A stretch of 64,000 nucleotides of DNA from Psychrobacter sp. NG254 (GTDB lineage Bacteria > Pseudomonadota > Gammaproteobacteria > Pseudomonadales > Moraxellaceae). The DNA is taken from assembly GCF_015277735.1 (NCBI RefSeq), contig NZ_JADHDA010000001.1, positions 248,001 to 312,000 of the forward strand. The letters run 5' to 3'. Made by a program: the position numbers and the translations under genes. Positions within the stretch are counted from its first letter, which is position 1; every line of letters begins with the position of its first letter. The notes under the pieces were generated by a model that worked only from the letters and a program-made list of their open reading frames with translations, had not been told where the DNA came from and ran no database searches. Positions 44,446 through 54,192 of this stretch are shown here, in pieces.

Positions 44446-44619
44446 TAGGGCGTGTCATCAATTAGCACATTAACGCATTTAGGGGCCTTAAAATGGCTAA
44501 ATTTTGCTAAACATCGTCAGTAATTTTGTCAATATGTTCATATTAACGGCAATTTCTTCCTTGTTTATCTACAATTTTTCTCATTTTAAGTCTCACAATC
44601 TGATTGATGACACGCCCTA
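44446..44619. mobile_element. MITE-like element flanked by TA
   Basis: A 174-bp non-coding element with terminal inverted repeats TAGGGCGTGTCATCAAT (17 identical bases on each end, then T/C and AG). If the outer TA is the target duplication, the element proper is 170 bp starting at GGGCG. TA duplications fit IS630/Tc1-mariner or some IS5-group transposases. It has no reading frame and is AT-rich inside. No complete IS with these ends is in the window, so any parent transposase must lie elsewhere. Confidence 0.7.
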
Positions 44620-44650
44620 GGTCAGGGATTCACCATAAAAATGCGCCAGT

Positions 44651-44687
44651 AAAAACCCCACTCAGCCAGTTACTGAGTGGGGTTTTT
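44651..44687. terminator. Terminator after GntP permease gene
   Basis: Perfect 15-bp stem aaaaaccccactcag / ctgagtggggttttt with loop CCAGTTA. On the minus strand it ends the permease transcript. Confidence 0.92.
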
Positions 44688-44727
44688 ATTTTAATATTAA
44701 AAGTAATGCTTGGATATTGTGTGTGCG

Positions 44728-46143
44728 TTAGAACGAGCCAAACATCGTACCCAAAATAATGACCACTGTCACAGCGACCAATGGAATAACCATTGTCACC
44801 ATGGCCAAGTTCAAATAAGACTGCTTGTGTGTTAATCCGCAAATAGCGAGTAGGGTGATGACAGCACCACTGTGCGGTAGCGTATCAAGACCACCCGCTG
44901 CCATGACGGCCACGCGATGCATCAGCTCAGGGTCGATACCAGCATTGACTGCCATTCTGAGATAGTCCTCACCCAATGTCGACAGCGCAATACTCAAACC
45001 ACCAGAGGATGAGCCTGTGATACCAGCCAGCGTAGTCATTGCGACTGCTTCTGATATCAAAGGGTTGTCAGGGGTTAAGTTTAGGATACTGTCACGAATG
45101 ATAAGGAAGCCTGCGAGTGACGCGATAACCGCACCGTAGCCCACTTCTGATGCGGTATTAAAAATCGGCAACATAGAGTCGTAAGTACCACGGTTAATGG
45201 TTTTTTGTAGATTATTCCAATGTCCGATACGTAGCAGAATCAACACCACACAAGCCACGACCAATGAGATGATGATTGACCATAATCCGAGTGAGCCTGC
45301 GATATTTAAGTCAGGAAACTGCGCCTGTAGACTACTAAAATCTATCGATGGGAAAACCACATAGGTCAACAAAGCGTTCAAGCCAATGACCAATACGAGT
45401 GGAATCATTGCAATGGTAAACGAGGTGTGATGCGTATTTAATGCTTCAGCTTCCTGTGTGTCTGCACCAAGCCCGCCCACATCCTCTTCATCATGCTGAC
45501 CATAGCCTTCGCCCGCTGCATTGGCTTTTCTGGCGCGTGATTGTAACCACATCCAACCACAAATAAACATAATCGTACCACCGATAATACCCAAAATAGG
45601 GGCGGCAAATACGTTGGTGTTGTAGTAAGGAATTGGAATAGCATTCTGAATGGCTGGCGTACCTGGTAGGGCAGTCATCGTAAACGTAAATGACCCTAGA
45701 GCAATCGCTGCTGGAATCAAACGTTTTGGGATATCTGCGGCTCTAAACAAGTCTTTGGCGATTGGATAGATAGCAAAAGCCACAACGAACAACGATACGC
45801 CGCCATAAGTCAAAATAGCACAGACCAAAATCACAGCAAGTATGGCTTTACTTGCGCCAAGCTTTTCGACGACCGTATTGGCAATGGCGGTTGCTGCGCC
45901 AGAGTCTGCCATTAAGCGTCCAAATAGGGCGCCTAGCAAGAATATTGGAAAGAATTTGAGTAAGAATCCACTTAACGCGCCCATAAAGACATCGGTATAG
46001 GCGGGAATGGTACTTAAGAAATCACCTGATAATAAGACTGCTAATGTCGCCATAATCGGTGCTAAGATCAACACAGAGTAACCGCGATAAGCGAAGAACA
46101 TCAGTAATAATAGGGTAATGACAATAGCAAGCGTACTAAACAT
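44728..46143 (-). CDS. GntP-family permease, probable 3-hydroxybutyrate transporter
   Basis: 471 residues, about 12 membrane helices. It is a member of the GntP/gluconate permease superfamily, with conserved FLLGALFGRLMADSGAATAIA, GGVSLFVVAFAIYPIA and GLDTLPHSGAVITLL. Members beside 3-hydroxybutyrate genes are known as D-beta-hydroxybutyrate permeases (for example in Pseudomonas PA2004). The block here contains the same partners, so uptake of 3-hydroxybutyrate or a similar acid is a reasonable inference. The ATG at 46143 is chosen because AAGGAGG lies six bases upstream. It is divergent from atoE. Confidence 0.85.
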   Translation of the reverse strand: MFSTLAIVITLLLLMFFAYRGYSVLILAPIMATLAVLLSGDFLSTIPAYTDVFMGALSGFLLKFFPIFLLGALFGRLMADSGAATAIANTVVEKLGASKAILAVILVCAILTYGGVSLFVVAFAIYPIAKDLFRAADIPKRLIPAAIALGSFTFTMTALPGTPAIQNAIPIPYYNTNVFAAPILGIIGGTIMFICGWMWLQSRARKANAAGEGYGQHDEEDVGGLGADTQEAEALNTHHTSFTIAMIPLVLVIGLNALLTYVVFPSIDFSSLQAQFPDLNIAGSLGLWSIIISLVVACVVLILLRIGHWNNLQKTINRGTYDSMLPIFNTASEVGYGAVIASLAGFLIIRDSILNLTPDNPLISEAVAMTTLAGITGSSSGGLSIALSTLGEDYLRMAVNAGIDPELMHRVAVMAAGGLDTLPHSGAVITLLAICGLTHKQSYLNLAMVTMVIPLVAVTVVIILGTMFGSF

Positions 46144-46553
46144 GACGGCCCTCCTTGGCAAAAAATTAAGGCAGCGAGTATGCCGTGCTTATCAATATAG
46201 GTCAATTAAATTAATCAGAATAAGCCTATTTTGTCTGTTTTACTAAACATAATTCCAGACTAATATACTGTTGGCTATCGATATTCTGTCGACCTATAGG
46301 GTGCAGGGTGTTGACTCGCATGCGCTGCTTGTTATTTTCTAGTCGCTACGAAAATAATATGTTAAGTTAGCACAACTGTTTCATGCATGATATAGCGAGA
46401 TAAAATGTATTGTTATGGATAATAATGTAAAATATAATGCTTGCCATTTATCAGATGGAGTACGCAGTCGTCGCTCTCAAGTCTGATAAACATCGAATAA
46501 AGCTCTAACAATAACTCTTAAAACCAAACATCAAATTTACAAGGAATGTGAAT
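46144..46553. other. Divergent intergenic region (GntP permease / atoE)
   Basis: About 410 bp that should carry the promoters and any shared regulator site for the ketone-body block. I see no repeat strong enough to call and no gene. Confidence 0.4.
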
Positions 46554-47894
46554 ATGTTTAGTGCCATCACTAATGCGAGCGTACAGTTAGTCAACCGCTA
46601 TCTACCATCCCCATTCGTGTTTTCGATCGTTTTGACCCTCATTGCATTTGCTGTAGGACTGGCAATTACTGGCCAAGATATGATTGCGATGGCAGGGCAT
46701 TGGGGCAATGGACTGTGGTCACTGCATAGCTTTGCTATGCAAATGGCATTGGTTTTAGTGACAGGCTATGCCTTTGCCAGTGCGCCATTCATTCAACGCT
46801 TATTGGACAATCTGGCTAGTCGTGTTCACTCTCCTACGACCGCCATTATCGTATCGACCTTGGTGGGATTGGTTGGTTCATGGATAAACTGGGGTTTCGG
46901 TCTGATCATCGGGGCTATCTTTGCAAAGGCACTGGCAAAAAAAGTGGCCAACGTCGACTATCCGCTATTGGTCGCTGCTGCTTACTCAGGTTTCGTGATT
47001 TGGCATGGCGGTTTTTCAGGTTCGATACCACTGACGCTCAGCTCGGGCGGTGAGACACTGTTGACGTTATCAGGCAATACCATGACGGAAGCGGTGCCTC
47101 TGTCACAGACGGTATTTGCAGGTTATAACTTACTGCTAGTGGGTCTGCTTATTGTCATTTTGCCCCTCGTCAATCGCTTTATGCATCCAAAAAATCCTAC
47201 CGTCATTGATCCTAAGCTCATCAAAGAAGAGGTATACGTCGCACCTCAAAGAGATACGCCTGCACAAAAACTAGATGACAGCCGTATTATCGCTGTGATC
47301 TTGCTAGCATTGGCACTGATGTACTATATTAGCGAGTTTGGCACCAATGGGTTTAACTTGGGGCTAAATATTGTCATCGGGCTATTCTTATTCATAGGTT
47401 TGCTATCGCATGGCACGTTAGAGCGTTATTATCGCGCCGTACACTCAGGTATCGGTGGCATCACAGGTATTGTGTTATTGTTCCCATTCTATGGCGGTAT
47501 CATGGGCATCATGACAGGTGCAAACGCTGATGGTATATCTATCAGTACGCAGGTTACGGAGTTTTTTGTCAATTCAGCTTCTGCCGACAGTTTTCCGATT
47601 TTTGCATTTTTGAGTGCTGGTCTGGTCAATGTCTTTGTGCCGTCAGGTGGTGGGCAGTTTGCCGTACAGGGCCCTGTTATGATTCCAGCTGGTATTGAAC
47701 TGGGCGTCAATCCAGCCGTTACTGCCATGGCGATTGCATGGGGTGATGCGTGGACCAACATGATTCAGCCATTTTGGGCCTTGCCATTACTAGGTATCGC
47801 AGGTTTGGATGCGCGAGCCATCATGGGTTATTGCCTGATCGTACTAGCAGTATCTGGTGCCATTATCATGAGCGTATTTTGGCTATTGGTATAG
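46554..47894 (+). CDS. atoE: Short-chain fatty acid transporter AtoE family
   Basis: 446 residues, about 11 helices, of the AtoE family (PF02667). It imports short-chain fatty acids such as acetoacetate or butyrate. Conserved stretches include RYLPSPFVFSIVLTLIAF near the N-terminus, SWINWGFGLIIGAIFA, and NVFVPSGGGQFAVQGPVMIPA with WGDAWTNMIQPFWALPLLG near the C-terminus. The ATG at 46554 has AAGGA eight bases upstream; a GTG two codons earlier is too close. The CoA-transferase genes follow in the same direction, so it heads an acetoacetate/3-hydroxybutyrate unit. Confidence 0.92.
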   Translation: MFSAITNASVQLVNRYLPSPFVFSIVLTLIAFAVGLAITGQDMIAMAGHWGNGLWSLHSFAMQMALVLVTGYAFASAPFIQRLLDNLASRVHSPTTAIIVSTLVGLVGSWINWGFGLIIGAIFAKALAKKVANVDYPLLVAAAYSGFVIWHGGFSGSIPLTLSSGGETLLTLSGNTMTEAVPLSQTVFAGYNLLLVGLLIVILPLVNRFMHPKNPTVIDPKLIKEEVYVAPQRDTPAQKLDDSRIIAVILLALALMYYISEFGTNGFNLGLNIVIGLFLFIGLLSHGTLERYYRAVHSGIGGITGIVLLFPFYGGIMGIMTGANADGISISTQVTEFFVNSASADSFPIFAFLSAGLVNVFVPSGGGQFAVQGPVMIPAGIELGVNPAVTAMAIAWGDAWTNMIQPFWALPLLGIAGLDARAIMGYCLIVLAVSGAIIMSVFWLLV

Positions 47895-48149
47895 TCATTC
47901 CACTATAAAAGTATTACTGGGCTAACCTCGCTTGAAGTATTTAATATACATCTACACTCGGTTGCCTTGTACTATTTTTAAATTGAATCGACTATATGGC
48001 GTTATAACGCTCAAAAGAAAAATAAGCATGATGAGTTTTCGTTGTTAGGTTTCATTAAAAGCAACAAGCAAATGGATAATTGAAATACTTAATTCAGCAT
48101 TAGGTTATGCACGGATTAAAAATATAAATAACAGTCATAGGAGACAAGC

Positions 48150-48851
48150 ATGAGTCAGTCAAAAGTATATAACAGTGCCGAAGAAGCGCTAAAAGGCGTC
48201 GTTAGTGATGGGCAAACGCTCGCGATCGGTGGCTTTGGTCTATGCGGCATTCCAGAGGCGCTAATTGGAGCATTACGCGATAGCAAGGTTAAAGGCTTGA
48301 CCTGTATCAGTAATAACGCGGGCGTGGATGACTTCGGTCTTGGCCTGTTACTGCAGACTCGCCAGATCAAAAAAATGATTTCATCATACGTGGGTGAAAA
48401 TAAAGAGTTTGAGCGCCAGTACTTGGCAGGCGAGTTAGAAGTTGAGTTGACGCCGCAAGGGACATTGGCTGAAAAACTGCGCTCAGGCGGTGCTGGTATT
48501 CCTGCATTTTATACCGCAACGGGCGTAGGTACGTTGGTTGCTGAAGGCAAAGAGACTCGTGATTTTGATGGGCGTACTTATGTGTTGGAGCATACACTAC
48601 GTGCTGATGTCGCCTTAATCAAAGCGCAAAAAGCAGATAAAGCGGGCAATCTAATCTTTAACAAGACTGCTCGCAATTTTAATCCAGACTGTGCAATGGC
48701 GGGTAAAATCACCATCGTCGAAGTCGAAGAAATCGTTGAGACAGGCACCTTTGATCCAGATGAAGTGCATCTACCGGGTATTTTTGTTCAGCGTATTGTA
48801 TTGAATAATAGCCCTGAAAAACGTATCGAAAAAACCACGACTAAAGCTTAA
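48150..48851 (+). CDS. scoA: 3-oxoacid CoA-transferase subunit A
   Basis: 233 residues of the CoA-transferase family I alpha subunit. The signature [13 protein letters not shown] near residue 25 carries the glycine-rich CoA loop, and [25 protein letters not shown] ends the domain. With subunit B it transfers CoA from succinyl-CoA to acetoacetate, allowing ketone-body oxidation. A related pair in Pseudomonas (DhcAB) acts on dehydrocarnitine, so that substrate is an alternative. GGAGA precedes the ATG. Confidence 0.9.
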   Translation: MSQSKVYNSAEEALKGVVSDGQTLAIGGFGLCGIPEALIGALRDSKVKGLTCISNNAGVDDFGLGLLLQTRQIKKMISSYVGENKEFERQYLAGELEVELTPQGTLAEKLRSGGAGIPAFYTATGVGTLVAEGKETRDFDGRTYVLEHTLRADVALIKAQKADKAGNLIFNKTARNFNPDCAMAGKITIVEVEEIVETGTFDPDEVHLPGIFVQRIVLNNSPEKRIEKTTTKA

Positions 48852-48954
48852 TTGTGTTTGAAACTAATAATCAGTTTTTATATTCATGACAGTTTAGATA
48901 GCTCATCGTTTAGATAAGTAAAAATAGAATATCGTAAAAAATAAGGAAATCAGC

Positions 48955-49584
48955 ATGGCATGGACAAGAGAGCAAATGGCGCAACGCGCCGCACAGGAAT
49001 TACAAGACGGCTATTACGTAAACTTAGGCATTGGCCTGCCAACGTTAGTCGCCAACTATATTCCTGAAGGCGTGGATGTGTGGTTACAATCAGAGAACGG
49101 CTTACTAGGGATTGGCGAGTTTCCAACAGTAGATAAAGTCGATGCTGACTTGATTAATGCTGGCAAGCAAACGGTCACAGCAGCGCCAGGCTCCAGCTAT
49201 TTTAGCAGCTCAGAGTCTTTTGCGATGATTCGTGGCGGTCATGTTAATTTGGCAATATTGGGCGCGATGGAAGTATCAGAAAATGGTGATTTAGCCAACT
49301 GGATGATTCCTAAAAAGATGGTCAAAGGTATGGGCGGGGCGATGGATTTGGTCGCAGGCGTACAGCGCGTGATTGTCCTAATGGAACAAGTCAATAAACA
49401 CGGCGAACCAAAAATTCTGGCCAATTGCGAATTACCACTGACGGGCAAAGGCGTGGTCGATCGTATCATTACTGAGCTTGCCGTATTAGACGTTACTGAT
49501 AATGGTCTAAAATTGGTTGAGCTGGCAGATGGTGTGAGCTTTGACGAGTTACAAGAAAAAACGCCCGTCAACATTATCCAGTAA
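48955..49584 (+). CDS. scoB: 3-oxoacid CoA-transferase subunit B
   Basis: 209 residues of the beta subunit. [20 protein letters not shown] near residue 22 and the catalytic SENGLLGIG (Glu forms the CoA thioester) are diagnostic. [33 protein letters not shown] completes the domain. AAGGAAATC precedes the ATG. It lies about 100 bp after subunit A and works as an AB heterodimer or tetramer. A hairpin and then the 3-hydroxybutyrate dehydrogenase gene follow. Confidence 0.92.
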   Translation: MAWTREQMAQRAAQELQDGYYVNLGIGLPTLVANYIPEGVDVWLQSENGLLGIGEFPTVDKVDADLINAGKQTVTAAPGSSYFSSSESFAMIRGGHVNLAILGAMEVSENGDLANWMIPKKMVKGMGGAMDLVAGVQRVIVLMEQVNKHGEPKILANCELPLTGKGVVDRIITELAVLDVTDNGLKLVELADGVSFDELQEKTPVNIIQ

Positions 49585-49624
49585 TGTGATTGTCTTAAAA
49601 TCAATGAGCTTTATCCCGCAGATA

Positions 49625-49654
49625 AATACGCCACTATGATTATAGTGGCGTATT
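49625..49654 (+). terminator. Hairpin between scoB and hbdH
   Basis: Perfect stem aatacgccactat / atagtggcgtatt with a short loop and only a modest T-tail. It is probably a partial terminator or mRNA-stabilising structure inside the unit. Confidence 0.6.
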
Positions 49655-49712
49655 CATTCAGTTCTATTTTTATAAAAACTAATAATATTTTAGACCATGA
49701 TAAGGAATATGT

Positions 49713-50513
49713 ATGGCGACCCAATTACAACAAGATTTGACAGGCAAAGTAGCATTGGTCACTGGCTCTGCAAGTGGTATCGGACGTGACATCGCTGAGA
49801 CTTATGCAAAAGCAGGGGCAGCGGTTGGTATTGCCGATATCAATCTTGAAGCAGCACAGAAAACCGTTGATGCGATTGAAGCTGCTGGTGGGCGTGCTCT
49901 GGCGATTGCCATGGATGTTACGTCAGAAGATGCGGTAAATGACGGTATACAGCAGCTAGTTGATACTTTTGGTGGCATTGATATTTTGGTTTCGAATGCT
50001 GGTATTCAGATCATCGATCCTATCGATAAAATGGCTTTTAGCGATTGGAAAAAAATGCTCAACATTCACTTGGATGGTGCATTTTTGACCACTAAAGCCG
50101 CGATTAAGCATATGTATAAAGGCGATAAAGGTGGCACGGTCATTTATATGGGCTCTGCTCATTCGCATGAGGCTTCACTATATAAAGCCCCTTATGTGAC
50201 CGCGAAGCATGGTCTACTAGGACTGTGCCGTGTACTCGCTAAAGAAGGTGCAGCACATAAAGTACGTTCGCATGTGATTTGTCCAGGCTTTGTTAAAACA
50301 CCTTTGGTCGAAAAACAAATCCCCGAGCAAGCGGCTGAAAAGGGCATCAGTGAAGAGTCAGTTATTAACGATATCATGCTAGTGAACACAGTAGATAAAG
50401 AATTTACGACGGTAGAAGACATTGCCCAATTGGCACTATTTTTAGCCGCTTTTCCAACCAACGTATTTACAGGACAGTCTATCGTGGCCAGCCATGGTTG
50501 GTTTATGAATTAA
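49713..50513 (+). CDS. hbdH: 3-hydroxybutyrate dehydrogenase
   Basis: 266 residues of the classical SDR family. The NAD-binding motif TGSASGIG is near residue 17, NAG appears in VSNAGIQ, the catalytic Ser in YMGSAHSHE and the YxxxK pair in [10 protein letters not shown]. The C-terminal [13 protein letters not shown] type end (here [11 protein letters not shown]) is typical of D-3-hydroxybutyrate dehydrogenases. It oxidises 3-hydroxybutyrate to acetoacetate with NAD. Its place after the CoA-transferase and transporters supports the role. AAGGAA precedes the ATG. Confidence 0.9.
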   Translation: MATQLQQDLTGKVALVTGSASGIGRDIAETYAKAGAAVGIADINLEAAQKTVDAIEAAGGRALAIAMDVTSEDAVNDGIQQLVDTFGGIDILVSNAGIQIIDPIDKMAFSDWKKMLNIHLDGAFLTTKAAIKHMYKGDKGGTVIYMGSAHSHEASLYKAPYVTAKHGLLGLCRVLAKEGAAHKVRSHVICPGFVKTPLVEKQIPEQAAEKGISEESVINDIMLVNTVDKEFTTVEDIAQLALFLAAFPTNVFTGQSIVASHGWFMN

Positions 50514-50531
50514 GCGATATATGTAAATGCT

Positions 50532-50570
50532 AAAAACCACAAGGACGGTCATACTGGCGTTGTGGTTTTT
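50532..50570 (+). terminator. Terminator after hbdH
   Basis: aaaaaccacaa pairs with ttgtggttttt around a 17-base loop, then T-run. It ends the ketone-body unit. Confidence 0.85.
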
Positions 50571-50717
50571 TTATGCTTGTAATTCAGCTACACTATCACG
50601 ATAAAAGGTTTGGCTAAACGGCTCTATCGGCTCACCACCAGCATGTGTTAGATATGCTGCGATATGCCTTAAGCAGTTTGCCACACCTATCCACTTGTAT
50701 AGGCAACAATAGTCGCT

Positions 50718-51944
50718 ATGTTTAATTTTATGAAAAAAAAGCCCACAGAAGAAACGCCGCAGTTGCAAGCGGAACGAGACAGCGCTGTCGATAAGGTATT
50801 GCTGGGTTACGAGATAAACTCGGTCAGTATTGCCACCATGGTCACCGGCCTTGAGCGTAAAGGCGATGCACTCACGTTAGACTTGCGTCTGCCGAAAGAT
50901 AGTAATCCTGAAGCCATTCAGCAAGAGCTGGGACAGTTGCTACATCCGCATGGCATTACCACGATTCATATGAATGTGCGTCTGCCTGCGCCAGAAAAAG
51001 GCTCAGGTTCAAGCTTACCAAAGGCAATGCCAAAAACGACTGACGCGATGGTGTCTCAATCTAAACCATCATCGAACGTTGATAGCAGTGCTAACAATAC
51101 CGATGCTGAGCCAACAATCACTAAAGCAGCACCAACACAAGCCTCATTAGCAGCGCATCCTCGTATTCGTCATATCATCGTGGTAGCATCAGGCAAAGGC
51201 GGTGTTGGTAAATCGACAACGACAGTCAATATCGCGTTGGCATTGCAAAAGCTTGGTAATCGTGTTGGTGTGCTTGATGCTGACATTTACGGCCCTAGTA
51301 TGCCAACCATGTTAGGCGTTGCTGACGTAAAACCGCAGTTAGAGAACGAGCAGTTCGTGCCAGTTGATGCGCATGGTATGGCAATGCTCTCTATCGGTAG
51401 CTTGCTTGATGGGGACAATACACCTGTTGCATGGCGTGGACCTAAAGCGACCGGGGCATTGATGCAGTTATACAATCAAACCAACTGGCCGCAGCTAGAC
51501 TATCTAGTAATTGATATGCCACCCGGTACGGGTGATATACAGCTGACATTGGCGCAGCGTATTCCAGTCACGGGTGCTGTCATTGTCACGACTCCGCAGC
51601 ATGTTGCCTTACTCGATGCGCAAAAAGGCATTGAGATGTTTAACAAAACCAACATTCCGGTGCTGGGTGTGGTTGAAAACATGGCGCTACATACCTGTAG
51701 CAACTGTAACCACACCGAAGCGATCTTTGGGTCTGGCGGCGGTGAGTTTATCGCTGAGCAGTATCAGGTGCCATTACTGGGTCAGTTGCCACTTGCGAGT
51801 GGTATTCGTGCACAAGTAGATAAAGGCATACCGAGTGTCTTGGCTGATGATGAGTTTGCGAGCTACTATGTGAGCATTGCAAAAAATATCGAAGCCAATA
51901 TCAACAAATTTGCCAAACCTATTGATGACAAGCGGATTTTTTAG
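50718..51944 (+). CDS. apbC: Iron-sulfur cluster carrier protein Mrp/ApbC
   Basis: 408 residues. An N-terminal MIP18/DUF59-like domain is followed by a Ser/Asn/Thr-rich linker. The P-loop ATPase domain has SGKGGVGKSTTTVNIALAL near 157, the DADIYGPSMPTMLG and MPPGTGDIQLTLAQ motifs, and the cluster-binding CSNC pair (TCSNCNHTEAIFG) near 333. It carries 4Fe-4S clusters to target proteins in the cytoplasm. The start ATG has no strong ribosome site nearby, so an alternative is possible. dcd follows on the same strand after about 175 bp. Confidence 0.93.
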   Translation: MFNFMKKKPTEETPQLQAERDSAVDKVLLGYEINSVSIATMVTGLERKGDALTLDLRLPKDSNPEAIQQELGQLLHPHGITTIHMNVRLPAPEKGSGSSLPKAMPKTTDAMVSQSKPSSNVDSSANNTDAEPTITKAAPTQASLAAHPRIRHIIVVASGKGGVGKSTTTVNIALALQKLGNRVGVLDADIYGPSMPTMLGVADVKPQLENEQFVPVDAHGMAMLSIGSLLDGDNTPVAWRGPKATGALMQLYNQTNWPQLDYLVIDMPPGTGDIQLTLAQRIPVTGAVIVTTPQHVALLDAQKGIEMFNKTNIPVLGVVENMALHTCSNCNHTEAIFGSGGGEFIAEQYQVPLLGQLPLASGIRAQVDKGIPSVLADDEFASYYVSIAKNIEANINKFAKPIDDKRIF

Positions 51945-52120
51945 CGAGTATTGATAACAATAGCTGTAAAGAATAAAAATGATATAAGGTGATGGTGGTT
52001 TGAATATCCTGAAGTCAATGTGGGATAAAAAAGCAAGTAGGATAAAACAGCCATCACGCTATAAATTTTGCCATCACTTCCGTATAATCGTCGCTATTAA
52101 ATATTTGCTAAGGAACAAAA

Positions 52121-52696
52121 ATGTCTATTAAGTCTGACCGCTGGATTCGTAAAATGGCTGAAGAGCATGGCATGATTGAGCCATTTGAAGCCGGTCAAGT
52201 ACGTTTCAATGATGCAGGCGAGCGTTTGGTGAGCTATGGCACCTCAAGCTATGGTTATGACGTGCGCTGTGCACCTGAGTTTAAAGTTTTTACCAATGTA
52301 CATTCAGTCGTGGTTGATCCTAAAAACTTCGATGAAAAAAGCTTTATCGATATCGTTGGTGATGAGTGTATCATTCCACCAAACTCATTCGCACTCGCTC
52401 GTACGATGGAATATTTCCGTATTCCACGTGATGTATTGACCATCTGCCTTGGCAAATCAACTTACGCGCGCTGCGGTATCATCGTCAACGTGACGCCGCT
52501 TGAGCCTGAATGGGAAGGGCACGTCACGCTAGAGTTTAGTAATACCACCAATTTGCCAGCACGTATCTATGCAGGTGAAGGGGTCGCGCAAATGCTGTTT
52601 TTCCAAAGCGATGCTGATGATGTCTGCGAGACCAGCTATAAAGATCGTGGTGGTAAATACCAAGGTCAGCGCGGTGTCACACTACCGCGGACGTAA
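52121..52696 (+). CDS. dcd: dCTP deaminase
   Basis: 191 residues: deaminates dCTP to dUTP, feeding thymidylate synthesis. Conserved stretches are [17 protein letters not shown] near 48, [16 protein letters not shown] and [35 protein letters not shown] with the catalytic Glu, then [10 protein letters not shown] at the C-terminus. The TAAGGA before the ATG supports the start. It lies after mrp, an arrangement common in gammaproteobacteria. Confidence 0.96.
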   Translation: MSIKSDRWIRKMAEEHGMIEPFEAGQVRFNDAGERLVSYGTSSYGYDVRCAPEFKVFTNVHSVVVDPKNFDEKSFIDIVGDECIIPPNSFALARTMEYFRIPRDVLTICLGKSTYARCGIIVNVTPLEPEWEGHVTLEFSNTTNLPARIYAGEGVAQMLFFQSDADDVCETSYKDRGGKYQGQRGVTLPRT

Positions 52697-52729
52697 TGAT
52701 ATTAAAGATATAAGCATTGAGTAATGTAT

Positions 52730-52767
52730 AAAAAGGCCTGTCATATTAAATAATGACGGGCCTTTTT
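52730..52767. terminator. Bidirectional terminator between dcd and sspB
   Basis: Stem aaaaaggcctgtcat / atgacgggccttttt (one G-T pair), with A-rich and T-rich flanks that serve both convergent genes. Confidence 0.88.
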
Positions 52768-52794
52768 TTATAGCTGATGGCTTTATAGATTTGG

Positions 52795-53232
52795 TTATTT
52801 TAATACCTTGAGACCCGCTTTGTTATCACGCTTTGGTTTAGGCGCTGGCGCAGTAGACTTGTTAGACATAGGCGCTGAATCATCTGCTGGCTCGTAGTTT
52901 TTATACTCATTAGGATCAAAAAACATGCCTTGTTGGTTTTCTTTGGCATAGATGCCTAAAACAGCCGTAATGGGCACCCAAATCTCTTGTGAGACACCAC
53001 CAAAGCGCGCACTGAAGTTGATATACTCATTCCCCATAATCATGTTACCGGTCGCACGACTGGCGATATTGAGTATGATACGCCCATCTTGTACGTGTTC
53101 AGTCGGTATCTGCACGTTGTCAGCAGTCGCATCCACCATCAAATATGGCGTTAGGGCATTGTCTTCTATCCATTCATAGAGTGCGCGCACCATGTATGGA
53201 CGGGTCGGGGTAATAGAGGTGGTTTCGCTCAT
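52795..53232 (-). CDS. sspB: ClpXP protease specificity-enhancing factor SspB
   Basis: 145 residues. SspB tethers ssrA-tagged proteins to ClpXP. The fold core has RPYMVRALYEWIEDNALTPYLMVDA, then LNIASRATGNMIMGNEYINFSARFGG, matching the family. A disordered tail rich in Pro, Lys and Asp ends with GLKVLK, the typical ClpX-binding motif. The ATG at 53232 is preferred over one seven codons upstream because AGGAAG lies at the right distance. sspA lies just upstream, as in E. coli. Confidence 0.92.
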   Translation of the reverse strand: MSETTSITPTRPYMVRALYEWIEDNALTPYLMVDATADNVQIPTEHVQDGRIILNIASRATGNMIMGNEYINFSARFGGVSQEIWVPITAVLGIYAKENQQGMFFDPNEYKNYEPADDSAPMSNKSTAPAPKPKRDNKAGLKVLK

Positions 53233-53382
53233 CGAATGACTTCCTATACTCATGATTTTTAATGATTGAGAGTTCTTTTATTTAGCCATTTATTACGTAA
53301 TAAATGCAAATGGACTTTTGTCTTATTTATACTTATTTTAGGATTGGTATTTATTCTAAGACAGCTTTTTGTATTTGTCTAA

Positions 53383-53997
53383 TTAACGCACGCTTTTTTG
53401 AAAGCTCTTGCGCTCAAATACTCTCGTCTGGTATTCAAACAACGGACGACTAATCGCACGTGGTAGCTCGATATCCATCTCGTCTAATCGCCACAATAGT
53501 GGTGCTAATAGCACATCACACCAACCAAATTCATCCGCCATAAAATAAGGCTTGTGAGCGAACAGCGGAGACAAAGTAATCAATGAGTCACTCAGCTGTT
53601 TTTTGGCCAACGCAGCCTGTGCTTTGTTAAAGCTGTCTGGATGCATGAGTAGACGCTTACCGAGGACCAGCCAGTCCCGCTGAATGCGCCATGCCAATTG
53701 ACGAAACTGTGCACGTTCCTGCGGTGTCTCAGGGAGCAATTTATTGGTATGGTAGCGCTCTTCGAGATACTCAAAAATGACGTTAATCTCATAAAGCGCA
53801 ATCTCACGCTGCTGTAATACTGGCAAAGTATGATAGGGGTTTAGCTCAGTCAGATCTTCAGGACGCTCAGAGTGCAAACGTGACAAATAATAATCAAGTT
53901 TTTTTTCTTCAAGTAATAGGCGTACCACATGACTGTCGTAACCGTCATCAGCGTACAAAATCAGCTGACTACTTGGAATATCGTTTGCGTCAATCAT
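53383..53997 (-). CDS. sspA: Stringent starvation protein A (GST-fold)
   Basis: 204 residues, GST-like fold without catalytic role. It binds RNA polymerase and acts as a transcription factor in starvation and acid stress in E. coli. The N-terminal thioredoxin-like part has LYADDGYDSHVVRLLLEEKKLDYY, where the usual Cys is absent, and LNPYHTLPVLQQREIALYEINVIFEYLEERYHTNKLLP. The all-helical C-terminal half includes GWCDVLLAPLLWRL. It is transcribed toward sspB and preceded by a terminator from petC. Confidence 0.9.
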   Translation of the reverse strand: MIDANDIPSSQLILYADDGYDSHVVRLLLEEKKLDYYLSRLHSERPEDLTELNPYHTLPVLQQREIALYEINVIFEYLEERYHTNKLLPETPQERAQFRQLAWRIQRDWLVLGKRLLMHPDSFNKAQAALAKKQLSDSLITLSPLFAHKPYFMADEFGWCDVLLAPLLWRLDEMDIELPRAISRPLFEYQTRVFERKSFQKSVR

Positions 53998-54132
53998 GAA
54001 AACCTAATGTTAAGAGTGAAGACTGCCATCGTAAACAAAGTTGCCATGATTATCAAGGCAACGTACGTAAACATTAGCGCTGAGCGACTTATTTCCAACT
54101 TATTTAATAAATATAGCCAGTATCAGCACATA

Positions 54133-54164
54133 AAAAAAGGCACTACTGAAGTAGTGCCTTTTTT
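54133..54164. terminator. Terminator of the petABC operon
   Basis: aaaaaaggcactac / gtagtgcctttttt with a four-base loop, located between the petC stop and sspA start. Confidence 0.92.
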
Positions 54165-54192
54165 ATTTCTAAAACTATCTGCTAACCATTAC

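Larger units (their letters stand above)
44243..44727. other. Intergenic region with MITE-like element
   Basis: 485 bp between metG (upstream side) and the GntP permease (3' side). It contains the MITE-like element 44446-44619 and a terminator at 44651-44687. No gene is seen. Confidence 0.6.

Noticed and set aside
44446-44619. Complete insertion sequence
   Set aside because: Only 174 bp and no transposase reading frame, so it cannot be autonomous.
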